From positions 1,054,001-1,118,000 of the forward strand of contig OW568863.1 in assembly GCA_938743325.2 (NCBI GenBank): 64,000 bases of DNA, read 5' to 3'. The stretch is from Pycnococcus provasolii (Eukaryota > Chlorophyta > Pseudoscourfieldiophyceae > Pseudoscourfieldiales > Pycnococcaceae). Positions within the stretch are counted from its first letter, which is position 1. Every line of letters begins with the position of its first letter. The position numbers were made by a program, and so were the translations under genes. The notes under the pieces were generated by a model, which saw only the letters and a list, made by a program, of their open reading frames with translations, ran no database searches and had not been told where the DNA came from. Of the stretch, positions 9,125 to 19,392 are shown piece after piece.

Positions 9125-10966
9125 ATGGCCCCTCAGCGTTCGTCCATGTCCGACTTCGTGGTAGAAGGCGAGATTGCGAAGGGCTCGTTCGGCGTCGTGA
9201 TGCGGTGCATACGCCTCAGCGACAACCGCCAGTTCGCCATCAAGCAGGTGGAAATGAAAGGCATGAACAAGGCGGAGAGAGAAGAGTGCATCGACGAAGC
9301 GAGAGTCATGAGCACGCTCGACAGCCCGTACGTCGTCAGGTACTTCGACTGCTTCATCGACGGAACCAAACTCTGCATGGTCATGAACTACGCGCCGGGA
9401 GGAACGCTGCACGCCTCGATACGAAAACACCCAGGAGGACTGCCGGAGGAACAGTGCTGGAAAAACGTCATACACGTCGCGCTCGCGCTCAGGCACCTGC
9501 ACGGCAAGAACGTGCTGCACAGAGACATCAAGAGCCTGAACGTATTCCTCGACGAGTTTGGGGACATACAGGTCGGAGACCTCGGCATAGCGAGGCAGAT
9601 GAGCAACAGCACGCTGTTTGCCAAGACGGTTGTCGGAACGCCGTACTACCTCAGCCCCGAGCTGTGCGAGGACAAGCCTTACAACACGAAGAGCGACCTG
9701 TGGGCACTTGGAGTGCTCGCGTACGAAATGGCGGCGGGACGTCACCCGTTCGACGCGCAGAACGAGGGGGCGCTCATACGCAAAATCGTCAAGGGCGTGT
9801 ACGCACCGCTGCCCACAGCACGCTTCTCCAAGGCGTACTGCGATCTCGTCTACGGCCTTCTCGCCAAGGAGCCGCTCAAGCGGCCGAGCGCCGCGGCGCT
9901 CCTCGGATCGCCTGCGGTCAAGGCTGTGGCGGAGCGACTGCGCCAGCCTCTCGACGGATCGCCGCCGCCCGCGCGCGCCGCGGCAATCGCCGCCGCCAGG
10001 CGAGCTGAGGCGGAGGCCGCGATGGCGGAGGCTGCTAGGCGAGACGAGGATCTCGCGGCAGAACTGACGGCAAAACTGCCCCCGCCGTCTGCCGAGGCTG
10101 TACGTGAGAGAACGATGGGAGCGTCGGCGAGGGACGGCGGCTACGGTGCCGCTGCGCTGCCCCAGGCACCGTCCACGCCGCCGCCAGCATCGCCGCCGCC
10201 GCCGCCGCAGCGCCTCGAAGCATACCAGCCGCGTTCCCAGATGTACGAGACCACTCAGCAGCGCGCGCAGGCTGCCATCAACGCCTCTCAACGGCGCGGC
10301 ATCGCCGGCGCGGGAGTTGCCGCATACGACCCGCAAAGTCGAGCGGAGGTGCAGCGCGCCGCCGCGGCGGCCGCCGTGGCTGCCAAGGAGGCGGCGGCGG
10401 TGAATGCCAGGGCTGGACGCCACAGCGACCTTGGCGGAGTGCTTGCCGGCAACTTCTACGGTGCCGGTGCCGGGAATAAGCCGTCGCGGAGCCCAGCTCG
10501 GCTCAAGCCGGAGGAGCAACCCGCGGCTGGGCAGCGCAAGCACTCGGAGCCACTGGGCGGGAACAACAACATGTACGGCGCCGCCGTCGGCCAGTCGCCG
10601 TCGCGAAGCCCGGCTCGAGTGGAGTACCAGCCGGTACCGTCTGGGCATGCGGCACCTTTCGGAGGCGCGCCAGATCCCATGGCTTTGCACCGGGAGGATC
10701 CGGCGGCGGCGGTGGCTCGTAATGCGGTTTACACACCACCCACATTTGGGCGTCGTCGTGCACGCGACATTGCCATCACAGGCCCTAGCATGCGTAATCC
10801 AGGTGGTTCCCAAAACACCGCGGCAAGGCCGGCGAGCGCTGGTCGCATGGCCGGTGGTGGATACGCTGGCGCGAGGATGGCGCCACCGCCGCAGCAGCAC
10901 TGGGCGAATGCGAGCATTGGCACGGCGACAACGACGACGGCGACGACATATTTGATGAGGAGGTGA
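9125..10966 (+). CDS. NEK-family (NIMA-related) Ser/Thr protein kinase
   Basis: 613 residues from the ATG at 9125. The kinase domain fills about residues 9-270: glycine loop GEIAKGSFGVV, catalytic Lys in AIKQVEM, HRDIKSLNVFL near 132, and GDLGIAR near 152. The DLG in place of DFG is common in NEKs. The activation segment TVVGTPYYLSPELCEDKPYN and SDLWALGVLAYEM are also NEK-like. The C-terminal ~340 residues are Ala/Pro/Arg-rich and disordered, with two near-repeats of SPSRSPAR(L/V)E-type sequence that may be phosphorylation or docking sites. NEKs act in mitosis, centrosomes and cilia. With the carboxypeptidase next door this is a microtubule-related pair, although the two genes are divergent and 1.1 kb apart. 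Confidence 0.93.
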   Translation: MAPQRSSMSDFVVEGEIAKGSFGVVMRCIRLSDNRQFAIKQVEMKGMNKAEREECIDEARVMSTLDSPYVVRYFDCFIDGTKLCMVMNYAPGGTLHASIRKHPGGLPEEQCWKNVIHVALALRHLHGKNVLHRDIKSLNVFLDEFGDIQVGDLGIARQMSNSTLFAKTVVGTPYYLSPELCEDKPYNTKSDLWALGVLAYEMAAGRHPFDAQNEGALIRKIVKGVYAPLPTARFSKAYCDLVYGLLAKEPLKRPSAAALLGSPAVKAVAERLRQPLDGSPPPARAAAIAAARRAEAEAAMAEAARRDEDLAAELTAKLPPPSAEAVRERTMGASARDGGYGAAALPQAPSTPPPASPPPPPQRLEAYQPRSQMYETTQQRAQAAINASQRRGIAGAGVAAYDPQSRAEVQRAAAAAAVAAKEAAAVNARAGRHSDLGGVLAGNFYGAGAGNKPSRSPARLKPEEQPAAGQRKHSEPLGGNNNMYGAAVGQSPSRSPARVEYQPVPSGHAAPFGGAPDPMALHREDPAAAVARNAVYTPPTFGRRRARDIAITGPSMRNPGGSQNTAARPASAGRMAGGGYAGARMAPPPQQHWANASIGTATTTTATTYLMRR

Positions 10967-11100
10967 GCTGTGAGCAGAAAAAAAAGAAGACTCATCAGAG
11001 GAGGGGAAAAATTGAGACACTAGTGTGTGTAAAGTTCATTTAGTGCAAGCCTCAACTCCAAGACAGCGGTCCTTTTCCCACAAATTGGATGATTCCCTTG

Positions 11101-11180
11101 ATGAATGTGAATGGTGTGAATGGACGACCGACCGTTGCACATAGTAAAGTACGTTCCATTACTGAATGAATGAATGAGCG
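11101..11180 (-). repeat. Post-stop 3' element, copy 1 (CdsA)
   Basis: Given in the direction of the gene it follows (CdsA, minus strand; stop at 11207-11209), the element starts about 27 nt after the stop with CATTCAGTAATGGAACGTAC, continues TTTACTATGTGCAACGGTCG and ends TCCATTCACACCATTCACAT. The CATT at its start is reiterated. It shares this sequence and orientation with the copies at 14154, 21646, 32761, 36661 and 42771. Confidence 0.85.
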
Positions 11181-11206
11181 ATCTTTGCCTTTCTTATTTT
11201 TCTCTT

Positions 11207-12586
11207 TCATGTCACATAAGGAAACAGGACGGCTGTGCCAGGTGGAAGCAATGCTGACAGCGTGAAGGCGCCTTTGCTCAGCCAGGTATACCAGTACCAG
11301 AAGAAGTAGCAGAGAGCTCCTGTAAAGATGTAGCTGTCAAATCGGTCGAGCAGGCCGCCGTGCCCGGGAAGCACGTCACCGCTATCTTTAATGTTCACCT
11401 CGCGCTTCAGGGTGCTTTCGATGAGATCGCCGATAATTCCGCCGACGAAGCAGATAAGTCCGACGCAAATGCTCGCCCACAGGTGCACGGGTGCACCGAG
11501 AGCGGCTCGCACGCCGACGGCGCAGAGCACGGCACTGATCATGCCGCCGTACGCACCTTCGACCGTCTTCTTGGGGCTCACTGGGCTTAGTGGCGTGGAG
11601 CCAAATAATCGCCCGAACGTGTACGCACCCACGTCAGCGCTGACGACGCACAGCAGGCTTGTGACGGTTGCGGCGAGTCCAGTCGTCCATCCGCCGTCCA
11701 CGACGATTCCTGTGGACGCAAGCCACGACGGCACGTCGTTAGAGAGCGGTATTGAGATGTTTCGAAGCCTTGCCCAGAAGCTGGGGAGGTAACCGCAGTA
11801 CACGAGTCCAAACACGAGGCTTGCGATTTGTGAGAGTCGGGCGAGGTTTCTCTTCGGCTGACCTAGCTTGACTTTTCGTGAGGCTCTGACAATCAGCAGC
11901 TGCGAGAGCAGCCAGAACACGCCCACCTCGAAGATGCCCGACTTGATTCCGATGTGCGTACCTACGACGCAGAAGAGGCACGTGACGAGTAGAGTTTTCT
12001 GCAGGAATGGCGGGTATCCCTTGAATCCTCGTCCTCTTCCTTTCTGTATGACAATCTGGTGGTACTCTCGCGCGCACTGCAGGCTGATGAGTGACACCGT
12101 TGCGCAGAACACGAGTCCTCCCCTGAATGCGCCAAACCCTCCGACGATACCCACGGCGAGTCCAAAGACGATGCGTCTTGCAAGTTCGCCCTTCTTTTTC
12201 TGTTTCTTTTCTCCTTCTTCCACTGCGGCGTCTGCAGGAGGCTCAGGAGAAGGTTGCATCAAAAGGTCTTTCGTTTGCTGCTGCTGCTGCCCATCTTCTT
12301 CTCCTTCATCATCATCATCTTCTTCCTTATTATTATCTGGCGAGGACGGTGATGTAGACGCCGCCGCCGCCGAGTTTGTCGTTGACGAAAGGGGCGAACA
12401 CCACAGACGAGCATGATTGGAATTATAAGGACAAACTCCCGAACGGAGACTACCCTTGAAAGCAGACGACGACAAAGACAACCAAGGTGAAGAGCACCTA
12501 GAAGTCTTCCCGACGTTCTTCGAAGACGAAGAAGGACGAGCACGCGGACGTAAGGACGAGGACGTAATGGAGGACGAGGTCGCCAT
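11207..12586 (-). CDS. cdsA: Phosphatidate cytidylyltransferase (CDP-DAG synthase), probably plastid
   Basis: 459 residues from the ATG at 12586. The C-terminal half is the CdsA fold: several membrane segments, SPKKTVEGAYGG, and the family signature near residues 393-420, seen as LIESTLKREVNIKDSGD followed by LPGHGGLLDRFDS. The enzyme makes CDP-diacylglycerol from phosphatidate and CTP, the precursor of phosphatidylglycerol. The first ~90 residues are Ser/Arg-rich with few acids, as in a plastid transit peptide, then comes an acidic/Gln-rich linker. By analogy with plant CDS4/5 it probably serves thylakoid phosphatidylglycerol synthesis. Telomere-like repeats lie upstream and the 3' element lies just after the stop. 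Confidence 0.92.
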   Translation of the reverse strand: MATSSSITSSSLRPRARPSSSSKNVGKTSRCSSPWLSLSSSAFKGSLRSGVCPYNSNHARLWCSPLSSTTNSAAAASTSPSSPDNNKEEDDDDEGEEDGQQQQQTKDLLMQPSPEPPADAAVEEGEKKQKKKGELARRIVFGLAVGIVGGFGAFRGGLVFCATVSLISLQCAREYHQIVIQKGRGRGFKGYPPFLQKTLLVTCLFCVVGTHIGIKSGIFEVGVFWLLSQLLIVRASRKVKLGQPKRNLARLSQIASLVFGLVYCGYLPSFWARLRNISIPLSNDVPSWLASTGIVVDGGWTTGLAATVTSLLCVVSADVGAYTFGRLFGSTPLSPVSPKKTVEGAYGGMISAVLCAVGVRAALGAPVHLWASICVGLICFVGGIIGDLIESTLKREVNIKDSGDVLPGHGGLLDRFDSYIFTGALCYFFWYWYTWLSKGAFTLSALLPPGTAVLFPYVT

Positions 12587-13184
12587 TACTTACCGTGTTC
12601 CGGAAAGAAACGGCGTGGGAAAGGAGCGAGGGGAGAGACCTGAAAGGGTTCCTCAGTGTTGAAGGGAGGGGGTGACGGGGCAGGCGGATTGATTCGCGAT
12701 AGAGAGAGCTCTGGATGGCAACACCTGATTTTAATCGCAACGGAACTCCACTCGACTCCACTGAAATCGGAATGGCAAGTTGGGTTTGGGCGGGCAATAA
12801 AGATTGCTTCGGGTAAGGGGTTCCGGATGCGTTAGGGTTAGGGTTATCTGTATCTGGGGATCCCCTGGTTTTTACGTTTTCCCTTGTTTAGTTTAGGGTT
12901 AGGGTTACGTGGTTCGGGTTCGTGTCCCTTAACCGGTTGGTTATTAGGCGGTGGTGGCGGCGGCTTGGCTTATTGGCTAGATTTCCTCGTTCCGCCACCA
13001 GAGCTCTCAGTCTCTCTCTCCTTATCATAGTCTATCATTTATCGTCACAGCAGGCCGGCGGTCAGTCAGTGACTTGCTCGCATCCTTTCCTTTCCTTTCC
13101 TTTCCTTTCTGTTTGTTGTCTCTGTGCTCGTTCTGTGTGTTCTATATAGTTTCTTTTTTCCATAATAATACATTTGATAAGCAA
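12587..13184. promoter_or_regulatory. Divergent CdsA / IMP4 promoter with telomere-like boxes
   Basis: 600 bp between two divergent start codons. It contains GTTAGGGTTAGGGTTA at 12831-12846 and TTAGGGTTAGGGTTA at 12893-12907. In plants, AAACCCTA telo-boxes mark promoters of ribosome-biogenesis genes, and IMP4 is one. A TTTCC pentamer repeat lies at about 13085-13109, some 80 bp before the IMP4 ATG. The promoter reading is inference from position. Confidence 0.6.
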
Positions 13185-14120
13185 ATGGACGGCTTTTCGC
13201 GCCGCGCGTCACGTCTGCGTCGCGAGTACCTCTTTCGCAAGTCGCTCGAAGGCTCTGAGCGCGCCGCGTACGAAAAGAAGAGAAAAATTCAACAGGCACT
13301 CGCAGAGGGAAAACCGCTGCCGACGGAACTCAGGACGGAATCCGAAAAACTGCGTGCGGAATCCGCGCTCGAAGACGCAACCACGGAACTGGCCGTCGAC
13401 GACGAGTACGCGACGTACGACGGAAAGCCGAAAATCATCGTCACCACCTCGAGACAACCTTCAAGCCGACTCATGAAGTTCGCCAAAGAAGTGCGCCTGC
13501 TGTTTCCAGGCGCGTCGCGTGCCAACCGCGGCGGACGTGTGCTCGCGGACATCGTCGAGGACGCCAAGGCGGGCGGGCTGACGGACGTCGTCATCGTGCA
13601 CGAGCACCGCGGCGAGCCGGACGGCATGATTGTCAGCCACCTGCCTCACGGACCCACGGCGTACTTCGGACTCAGCAGCACGGTTACGCGCCACGACATT
13701 CGCGCCGCGGCGCAGAGGGCGGCGGCGGAAGGTGGGGGCGCCGGCGACGACGACGACGAGCAGGGTCTTGCTAACGTGTCGGAGGCGGTCCCGCACTTGA
13801 TTTTTGACAACTTTGGTACCAAGCTGGGCTTGCGTGTGAAGAACATCCTGCAGCACCTGTTTCCCTCAGGTGCGAAGAAAGACGGCAAGCGCGTCATGAC
13901 CTTCTCGAACCAGGGTGAGTTTGTGGAGTTTCGGCACCACACGTACACGAAGGGGAAAGGTCGAGGTGACAGCCTTACACTCGCGGAGGCGGGACCTCGA
14001 TTTGCGATGCGTCTGTACAAAATCACGCAGGGCACGGTGGACGAGACGGAGGCGGAGAGCGAGTTTGTGCTGCGTCCTTACTTGAACTCCAAGAAAGCAC
14101 GCCGGGCAACCTTGGGCTGA
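13185..14120 (+). CDS. IMP4: IMP4, U3 snoRNP / SSU processome Brix protein
   Basis: 311 residues from the ATG at 13185. The frame is open upstream but encodes a hydrophobic run unlike the family. The N-terminus (MDGFSRRASRLRREYLF) is a close match to IMP4, and the Brix domain starts near residue 85 with KIIVTTSRQPSSRLMKFAKE, then LLFPGASRANRGG and ADIVEDAK. The C-terminus has the expected EAGPRFAMRLYKITQGTVDE. An acidic insert (GDDDDE) is also present. IMP4 binds the U3 snoRNA in the nucleolus and is needed for 18S pre-rRNA cleavage. Length fits the family (~290-320). The 3' element begins about 34 bp after the stop. Confidence 0.95.
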   Translation: MDGFSRRASRLRREYLFRKSLEGSERAAYEKKRKIQQALAEGKPLPTELRTESEKLRAESALEDATTELAVDDEYATYDGKPKIIVTTSRQPSSRLMKFAKEVRLLFPGASRANRGGRVLADIVEDAKAGGLTDVVIVHEHRGEPDGMIVSHLPHGPTAYFGLSSTVTRHDIRAAAQRAAAEGGGAGDDDDEQGLANVSEAVPHLIFDNFGTKLGLRVKNILQHLFPSGAKKDGKRVMTFSNQGEFVEFRHHTYTKGKGRGDSLTLAEAGPRFAMRLYKITQGTVDETEAESEFVLRPYLNSKKARRATLG

Positions 14121-14153
14121 TGACGACGATTTTTATCCTAAAGCCCGCTCGTG

Positions 14154-14243
14154 CAGTAATGAAGTGTACTTTACTCTTTGTCCAGCGGTCGTCCATTCAC
14201 CAGCGTGTTTTTGTACATGATGGCGCCAGTGGTGATATCGAAG
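14154..14243 (+). repeat. Post-stop 3' element, copy 2 (IMP4)
   Basis: In gene direction it begins CAGTAATGAAGTGTACTTTA, continues CTCTTTGTCCAGCGGTCGTC, CATTCAC, then a distal part TTTTTGTACATGATGGCGCC and GTGGTGATATCGAAGG. The distal part is shared with copies 3 and 4, so this is a medium-length copy that lacks some of the middle. Confidence 0.85.
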
Positions 14244-15225
14244 GTTGTATCACCTCTATATCTAGGCGGCCATGTAACCCTAACCCTAATCCTCCCTTAC
14301 TCTGTATCCCCGAACGCCGCGCGGGCGACGTCTGAATGAGGCGAACCCCTACTTTCTGAGAGTTTGCGCGTGCGAGTCCATGGGCACGGCGGCAAAAAAT
14401 ATCCTGCACCTCTGATGTGTCCGCAAGGCTTGCACGTGACGGCATGCAAGCCTTCCTGCTCATGTGTTTTGTTGCACACACGTATGATAGTCTATGTAGT
14501 ATGTACCATACCGTCGATGCCTTGCAAAGTTGCCAGCGAAGACGGGCAAGGATGCGCATATCATCATGCGAAGAAGGCGTCAAGCGCCAACGCAAATGAG
14601 GCAACGAAGGTGCAAGGAAGGTCATCACTCCCGATATCACAAACACGCCAGAAACCCTACCAAATACCAAAACCCAAACACGCCAGACGGCAACCCCCAA
14701 CGCGAAAAAAAGTAAAAAACTCACGCCAAATGAGAACCAAATGCGGCACAAAACCAGCCCCTTACTTCTCCGTCGCCTTTGGGCTTTGGCCTGCGAGGCT
14801 CATTTTCTTTCGCTGATATCAGGTTTGTCAGGGGAGACGGCAGACGGGAGAGGGGCCGTGAGCCGATGAAAACGGGGTAAGGGAATCCACCCAGCGTGCA
14901 GCACCAACAACGAGTGTGAATGTGAGAGTGTGAGGCTGGCAGAAAAAGAAGGAAAGGAGGGAAACAGGGGTGCCCTGCAGAGAGTCTGGGGCACACTGGT
15001 TTGTTGTTGGGTTGTCCCCCCCCTCGCTCAACCAACACGGGACGGCCGCACCCTGACGTTGACACGAAGCGCTTCGATTGTTAGCCCTTCGTTGCCCTGG
15101 GGAAGACTCCAGTGATCTGAGTCCTCCCGTTCCCGTTCCCGTTCGCGTCTGTCTCCTCTCGTTGGTCCCCCTCCGTCCTTCACATACTTGTCTGCATACT
15201 TGTTGTTTACTACAGTATTCTAGCC
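14244..15225. other. Spacer between IMP4 and aldolase with a telomere-like box and a hairpin
   Basis: About 980 bp. TAACCCTAACCCTAA is at 14275-14289. A perfect 10-bp inverted repeat (AAGGCTTGCA / TGCAAGCCTT, 10-nt loop) is at 14425-14454. No convincing gene is seen. The last ~150 bp before 15226 should hold the aldolase promoter and 5' UTR (a CGTTCCC-rich run at ~15127-15145). Confidence 0.55.
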
Positions 15226-16855
15226 ATGTCCGCCTTCACTGGTACGTGTGTGTGGGTTGGTTGGGTTGGTTGTGTCTTGTGTGGATTGGTTGTGTCTTGT
15301 GTGGGTTGGTTGTGTCTTGTGTGGGTTGGTTGTCTGTGTTCATGGGTTGGTTGGGTTGTCTGTGTTCATGGGTTGGTTGGGTTGGGTTGTTAGATCTACG
15401 TGGTGGTGGTGATGGTGGTGATGTACTTCCTTGTTATATCACGTACTTGGATCTGGGTGATGGTGGGTGTCTTGGTGATGTTCTTCATATGTGTGTGTGT
15501 GCGAGTGTGTGTGTGTCACCCTCCACAAACAAATAAACAAGCACACACAAGCAAGCGTCGCGATGAGTGAGAGATAAACTGTGTCTCCCCCTTTGTTGGT
15601 GTTTTTTTTCGATGGCACACACACGAAAGAGAGAGAGACAAGAAAAAAAAAACTCACAAGAAAAAAAACAAACAAACACACACAACAAAATACTACGTTG
15701 TTAGCTCGTCCCACAGCCAAGATCTCGGCGCCGCGCCGCTCCGTTCGCGCCGTGCGCACGCGCGCCGCGGCGACGGTCGGTGCTGACTTCAAGCCCGGCG
15801 TCATCACCGGCAAGGAGCACCTCGCTCTGCTCGACCACGCGCAGAAGAACGGATACGCCATCCCGGCTGTCAACTGCACCATGTCGCCCATCATCAACTG
15901 CTGCATGGAGGCGGCGAAGAAGGCGAACGCCCCCATGATCATCCAGTTCTCCAACGGAGGTGGCGCTTACATGACGGGCAAGGGAACGGGCGCGGAAGCC
16001 ACCGAGGCTGCCGTGCTCGGCTGCGTCGCCGGCGCGCTGCACGTGCGCACGATCGCCAAGACGTACGGCGTTCCCATCGTGCTGCACACGGACCACTGCG
16101 CGAAGAAGCTGCTCCCGTGGTTCGACGGCCTGCTCGAGGCGAACGAGAAGTACTTCGCGGAGAACGGCGAGCCGCTCTTCACCAGCCACATGCTCGACCT
16201 CAGCGAGGAGCCCATGGAGGAGAACCTCGAGATCTGCGCCAAGTACCTCGAGCGCATGGCGAAGATCAACTGCTTCCTTGAGATTGAGATTGGAATCACG
16301 GGAGGAGAGGAGGATGGCGTCGACAACAGCGACGTCGCGCCGGAGGACCTCTACTCGAAGCCGGAGGAGATCCACCAGGTGTACAAGGCGCTCAACCCCA
16401 TCGCACCGGGAATGTTCAGCGTCGCCGCCGCGTTCGGCAACGTGCACGGAGTGTACAAGCCGGGCAACGTGAAGCTCACGCCGGAGATCCTGAAGAAGGG
16501 ACAGGAATACGTCAAGGCGCAGGAGAACCTTGACTCGGACAAGCCAGTGAAGTTCGTCTTCCACGGTGGCTCGGGATCGAGCACCGAGGAGATCCGCGAG
16601 GCGATTGGCTACGGCGTCGTGAAGATGAACATCGACACGGACACGCAGTGGAGCTTCTGGGATGGCGTGCGTGCCTACGAGTCGGAGAAGAAGGGATACC
16701 TTCAGGGCCAGATTGGAAACCCGGACGGTGAGGAAGTGCCCAACAAGAAGTACTACGACCCGCGTGTGTGGATTCGCTCGGCGGAGAACTACACGGTCGA
16801 TCGCCTCCTGAAGGCGTACGACGACCTTAACGCGATCGGCGCGCTTGGCAAGTAA
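15226..16855 (+). CDS. Class II fructose-1,6-bisphosphate aldolase, plastid; one intron
   Basis: The mature part (from about 15775) is a full class IIA metal-dependent aldolase: YAIPAVNCTMSPIIN, VLHTDHCAKKLLPWFDGLL, EIEIGITGGEEDGVD, FGNVHGVYKPGNVKL, FHGGSGSS and KMNIDTDTQWSFWDG. It cleaves or forms fructose bisphosphate in the Calvin cycle or glycolysis. No ATG at the aldolase frame gives a sensible start, but exon 15226-15241 (ATG, MSAFT) ends at a GTACGT donor. Joining it to 15705 gives MSAFTARPTAKISAPRRSVR, a good plastid transit peptide, in frame and 388 residues long. A second in-frame acceptor (CACAG, exon from 15717) would drop four residues. The splice model is inferred from sequence only. 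Confidence 0.92.
15242..15704 (+). other. Inferred aldolase intron with GT-rich minisatellite
   Basis: GT...AG intron of 463 nt, phase 1. Its 5' half (about 15249-15395) is a tandem array built from GGGTTGGTTGTGTCTTGTGT and variants such as GGTTGTCTGTGTTCATG, about seven units. Its 3' half is A-rich with CA/AAAC runs. Two acceptors 12 nt apart (TTAG at 15704, CACAG at 15716) both keep the frame. Confidence 0.75.
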
Positions 16856-17067
16856 ATAGGGCCATACCTGCAATGCGTGTAAATCTCTTTAGGGGGTGCG
16901 GGTGAACGAAGCAGCCACAAAACCACAATGTAGCTGAAACGTTTTTTACTTTGAAAAGGCACACACGCCATTCCATGCGGCCCGAAGGCGGTGCACGAGG
17001 ACGCCGCAGCGCGTACACCTTTTCCTTCATCAAAAAGAAATCATAGAATAAATGCACAGTTTTACTT
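16856..17067. other. Convergent 3' spacer, aldolase / SAC3-type gene
   Basis: 212 bp between two stop codons. A TGTAAATC about 25 nt after the aldolase stop resembles the green-algal TGTAA polyadenylation signal. No 3' element copy is present here. Confidence 0.4.
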
Positions 17068-17304
17068 CTACTGCTGTAGCAGAGTCGACTTGAGAAAGTC
17101 ATTGCAGCTTAAATTCGCGTCGCCGTGTGCGACGGCTTCGTCGTCGCGTGGCATGAATAACTTCCCGGCACTCTCCTTCGTGAGAAAGGTGGTACCGCTC
17201 TCCACAATTGCGCCATGAGCTTCCAGCCAAGCAACTGTGAGCTGGATTTGGATCGCCTTGTCGTCGTCATTATCACCGCCGCCGCCACCACCCTCCTGCT
17301 CGCC

Positions 17305-17346
<42 letters not shown>

Positions 17347-19392
17347 TGCAAATCCGAGCGCCATGGCGACGCATTCCAAGTCCACGTTTGGCCGATACGC
17401 AGCTGTAATAGCCTGCGCCGCGGTAAACCTCATAGACTCGATCACATCCTTGCGCTCGAGAAGCTTTCTACTTAGGTGAGGTGCAGAGCGCAGCAACCTT
17501 ACGTAACGCACGTAGTCTCCGCTTCGTAGAGCACGTATGCTGTCCATTGCATGCGGAATCTCGACACTCGTAGTCCCGCAACCACGCGTTTCCCTGAGAC
17601 GTGCAACCGCAGTCATGTAGGCGCTGCGCAGCGCAGGAGACATGGCAAAGGAACCACGGTTGCCAACCGTGGCCTCGTACAGCACGCGGCACGCATAAAA
17701 TTCGTCGCGGCAGCTCGTCGATGGCTCCTCTGGTACAGAACGATACAGGTCCATGAGACGCGAAAGGCACTGATTCATGTCCACGACGTCGCCGTACTCC
17801 AGCGCCATTCGTGCGTGGGCCTCGTACACCTCCACGGTAAGCTCCGTCTTCACATGCTGCACGGTGAGATCCTGCCTCATGCCCTTCATCTGATCCTGCA
17901 TGTAGAAGTACGTCGCTTTCCCCTCGCGCCACATAGCAAGAGCGCGGTCAAGCGCCTTACGAAGCACATGTGGCGGACGCACGGTCGCCGGGTCTGGCGC
18001 GGACGTCAGACGGAAGTAGCTCTTCTCCAGATTCTCGCACGTGCCCACGATCGGCTCCGCCGTGTAAAGGTCCTCCTTCGTTATGTTGCCACCGCTGTAC
18101 GTGGTGATGCTCAGCGCCGCCTGGCTGAGAGGCTTGGCAACCGTTCCATCAGCGTTGCCGGCACCAAAGCGACCAGCGCGCTCCGATCGCCGGCGAACCT
18201 CCATGGCATTTACCGCGCCGCTCGCCTGCGCCTGCGCCTGTTCCTTCCCTGCCCCTCTCGCGGCAGCTACCTTCTGCTTCTTTTGAGCCTTCTGCGCAGC
18301 CTTCCTCTCCGCCTTCTCCGCCTTGGCGCGCAGCTTCGCAGCCTTCTTGTTCTGCGCCACCTGCTCCATATCCTCCCACCTCCGTCGCGCTGCACTCGCA
18401 CGTGCGCTCTGGCCTTCGTCCCAACGGCCACCGCGTCGACTGCCGCCGGCGACGACGGCGCCCGAGTCTTCGCTCACGTAAGATGTCATCGGAGCGCTGC
18501 CGCGGCTCCGGCGGTCGTCTACCGCCATTGCAGTTGCGTGTGCCGTTGGCCTCCCCGGAGGTGGCGGCGGAAAGTTGTTTCCGTGTGCCGTTGGCCTCCC
18601 CGGAGGTGGCGGCGGGAAGTTGTTTTGCCGCATCTGCGGTGGCTGATATTGCTGGTGGTGTTGGTGGTGTTGGTGTTGGTGTGGGTTAGTTGCCGACGAC
18701 AGACTCTTCAGCACGGGCTCTTTTTCCCAGTCGTGAGTCCACAGCGTTCCTGCCTGGTTAGCACTGTTGATGAGTTCCTTAAGTTCCGCCTGCGACGCTG
18801 TGCGCAACTCCGGCGTCGTCGCGAGCGTGAAGCACCGTTCGACGAATCGACGCAGCGACTCGGGCCATGCCTGCGTCGACGGCGTCGACGGTGCGGGCTG
18901 GCGTGCTTGTTGTTGTTGGTGCTGCTGCTGCTGCTGCTGCTGGTGTGTTTGAGCGTTAACGCGCACGTACGACGGTTGTTGTTGTTGCTGCTGTAGTTGC
19001 TGCGTCGCCGGCGCTGCTGCTGCTGTTCTCATGTGCGGCGGCATGTACGCCGCCTGCGAGACATGCTGAGCGTGTTGAGCAGCAGCATGAGCGTGCTGCT
19101 GCTGTTGGAGCTGCTGGTGCTGGTGCTGTTGGAGCTGCTGGTGCTGGTGCTGCTGGTTCTGCTGTTGGAGCTGCTGGTGCTGCTGGAGCTGCTGGTGTTG
19201 TTGTTGTTGTTGTTGATGAGGTTGCGTTTGTTGTTGCTGCTGCTGCTGCGCCTGTTGCGCGACGGCGGTTCGCGCGGCGTGCGCTGCAGCGTGCGCTGCT
19301 GTGGTTTGCGTGTATCCCGGCTGCTCGATGTAAAACCTATAATAGTGCTGGTAGTAGTGCTCGGTAACCTGCTGCTGCGACGCCATTGACAT
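17068..19392 (-). CDS. SAC3/GANP-family protein (LENG8/THP3 type), Q-rich
   Basis: 774 residues from the ATG at 19392 (another ATG two codons in). Residues ~20-200 are very Gln/His-rich with repeated LQQHQ units. A 15-residue proline repeat (NNFPPPPPGRPTAHG) occurs twice in tandem. A Lys/Ala coiled stretch follows. The C-terminal third is the SAC3/GANP domain: VGTCENLEKSYFRLTSAPDP, VRPPHVLRKAL, YFYMQDQMKGMRQDLTVQHV, then AHARMALEYGDVVDMNQC. This family (THP3, SAC3C, LENG8) couples transcription to mRNA processing or export. Near the end there is an unbroken Asp run of about 14 residues. The long Gln and Asp tracts are built from imperfect triplet repeats. Confidence 0.88.

Noticed and set aside
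9092-11020. 642-codon minus-strand frame opposite the NEK kinase
   Set aside because: It is the antisense shadow of the kinase; Arg/His/Leu-rich with no domain.
15249-15395. GT-rich tandem repeats as a telomere
   Set aside because: The unit is GGGTTGGTTGTGTCTTGTGT, not the TTAGGG seen elsewhere, and lies inside a likely intron.
15701-16873. 390-codon frame antisense to the aldolase
   Set aside because: Shadow of a well-supported gene; Val/Arg/Leu repeats without a motif.
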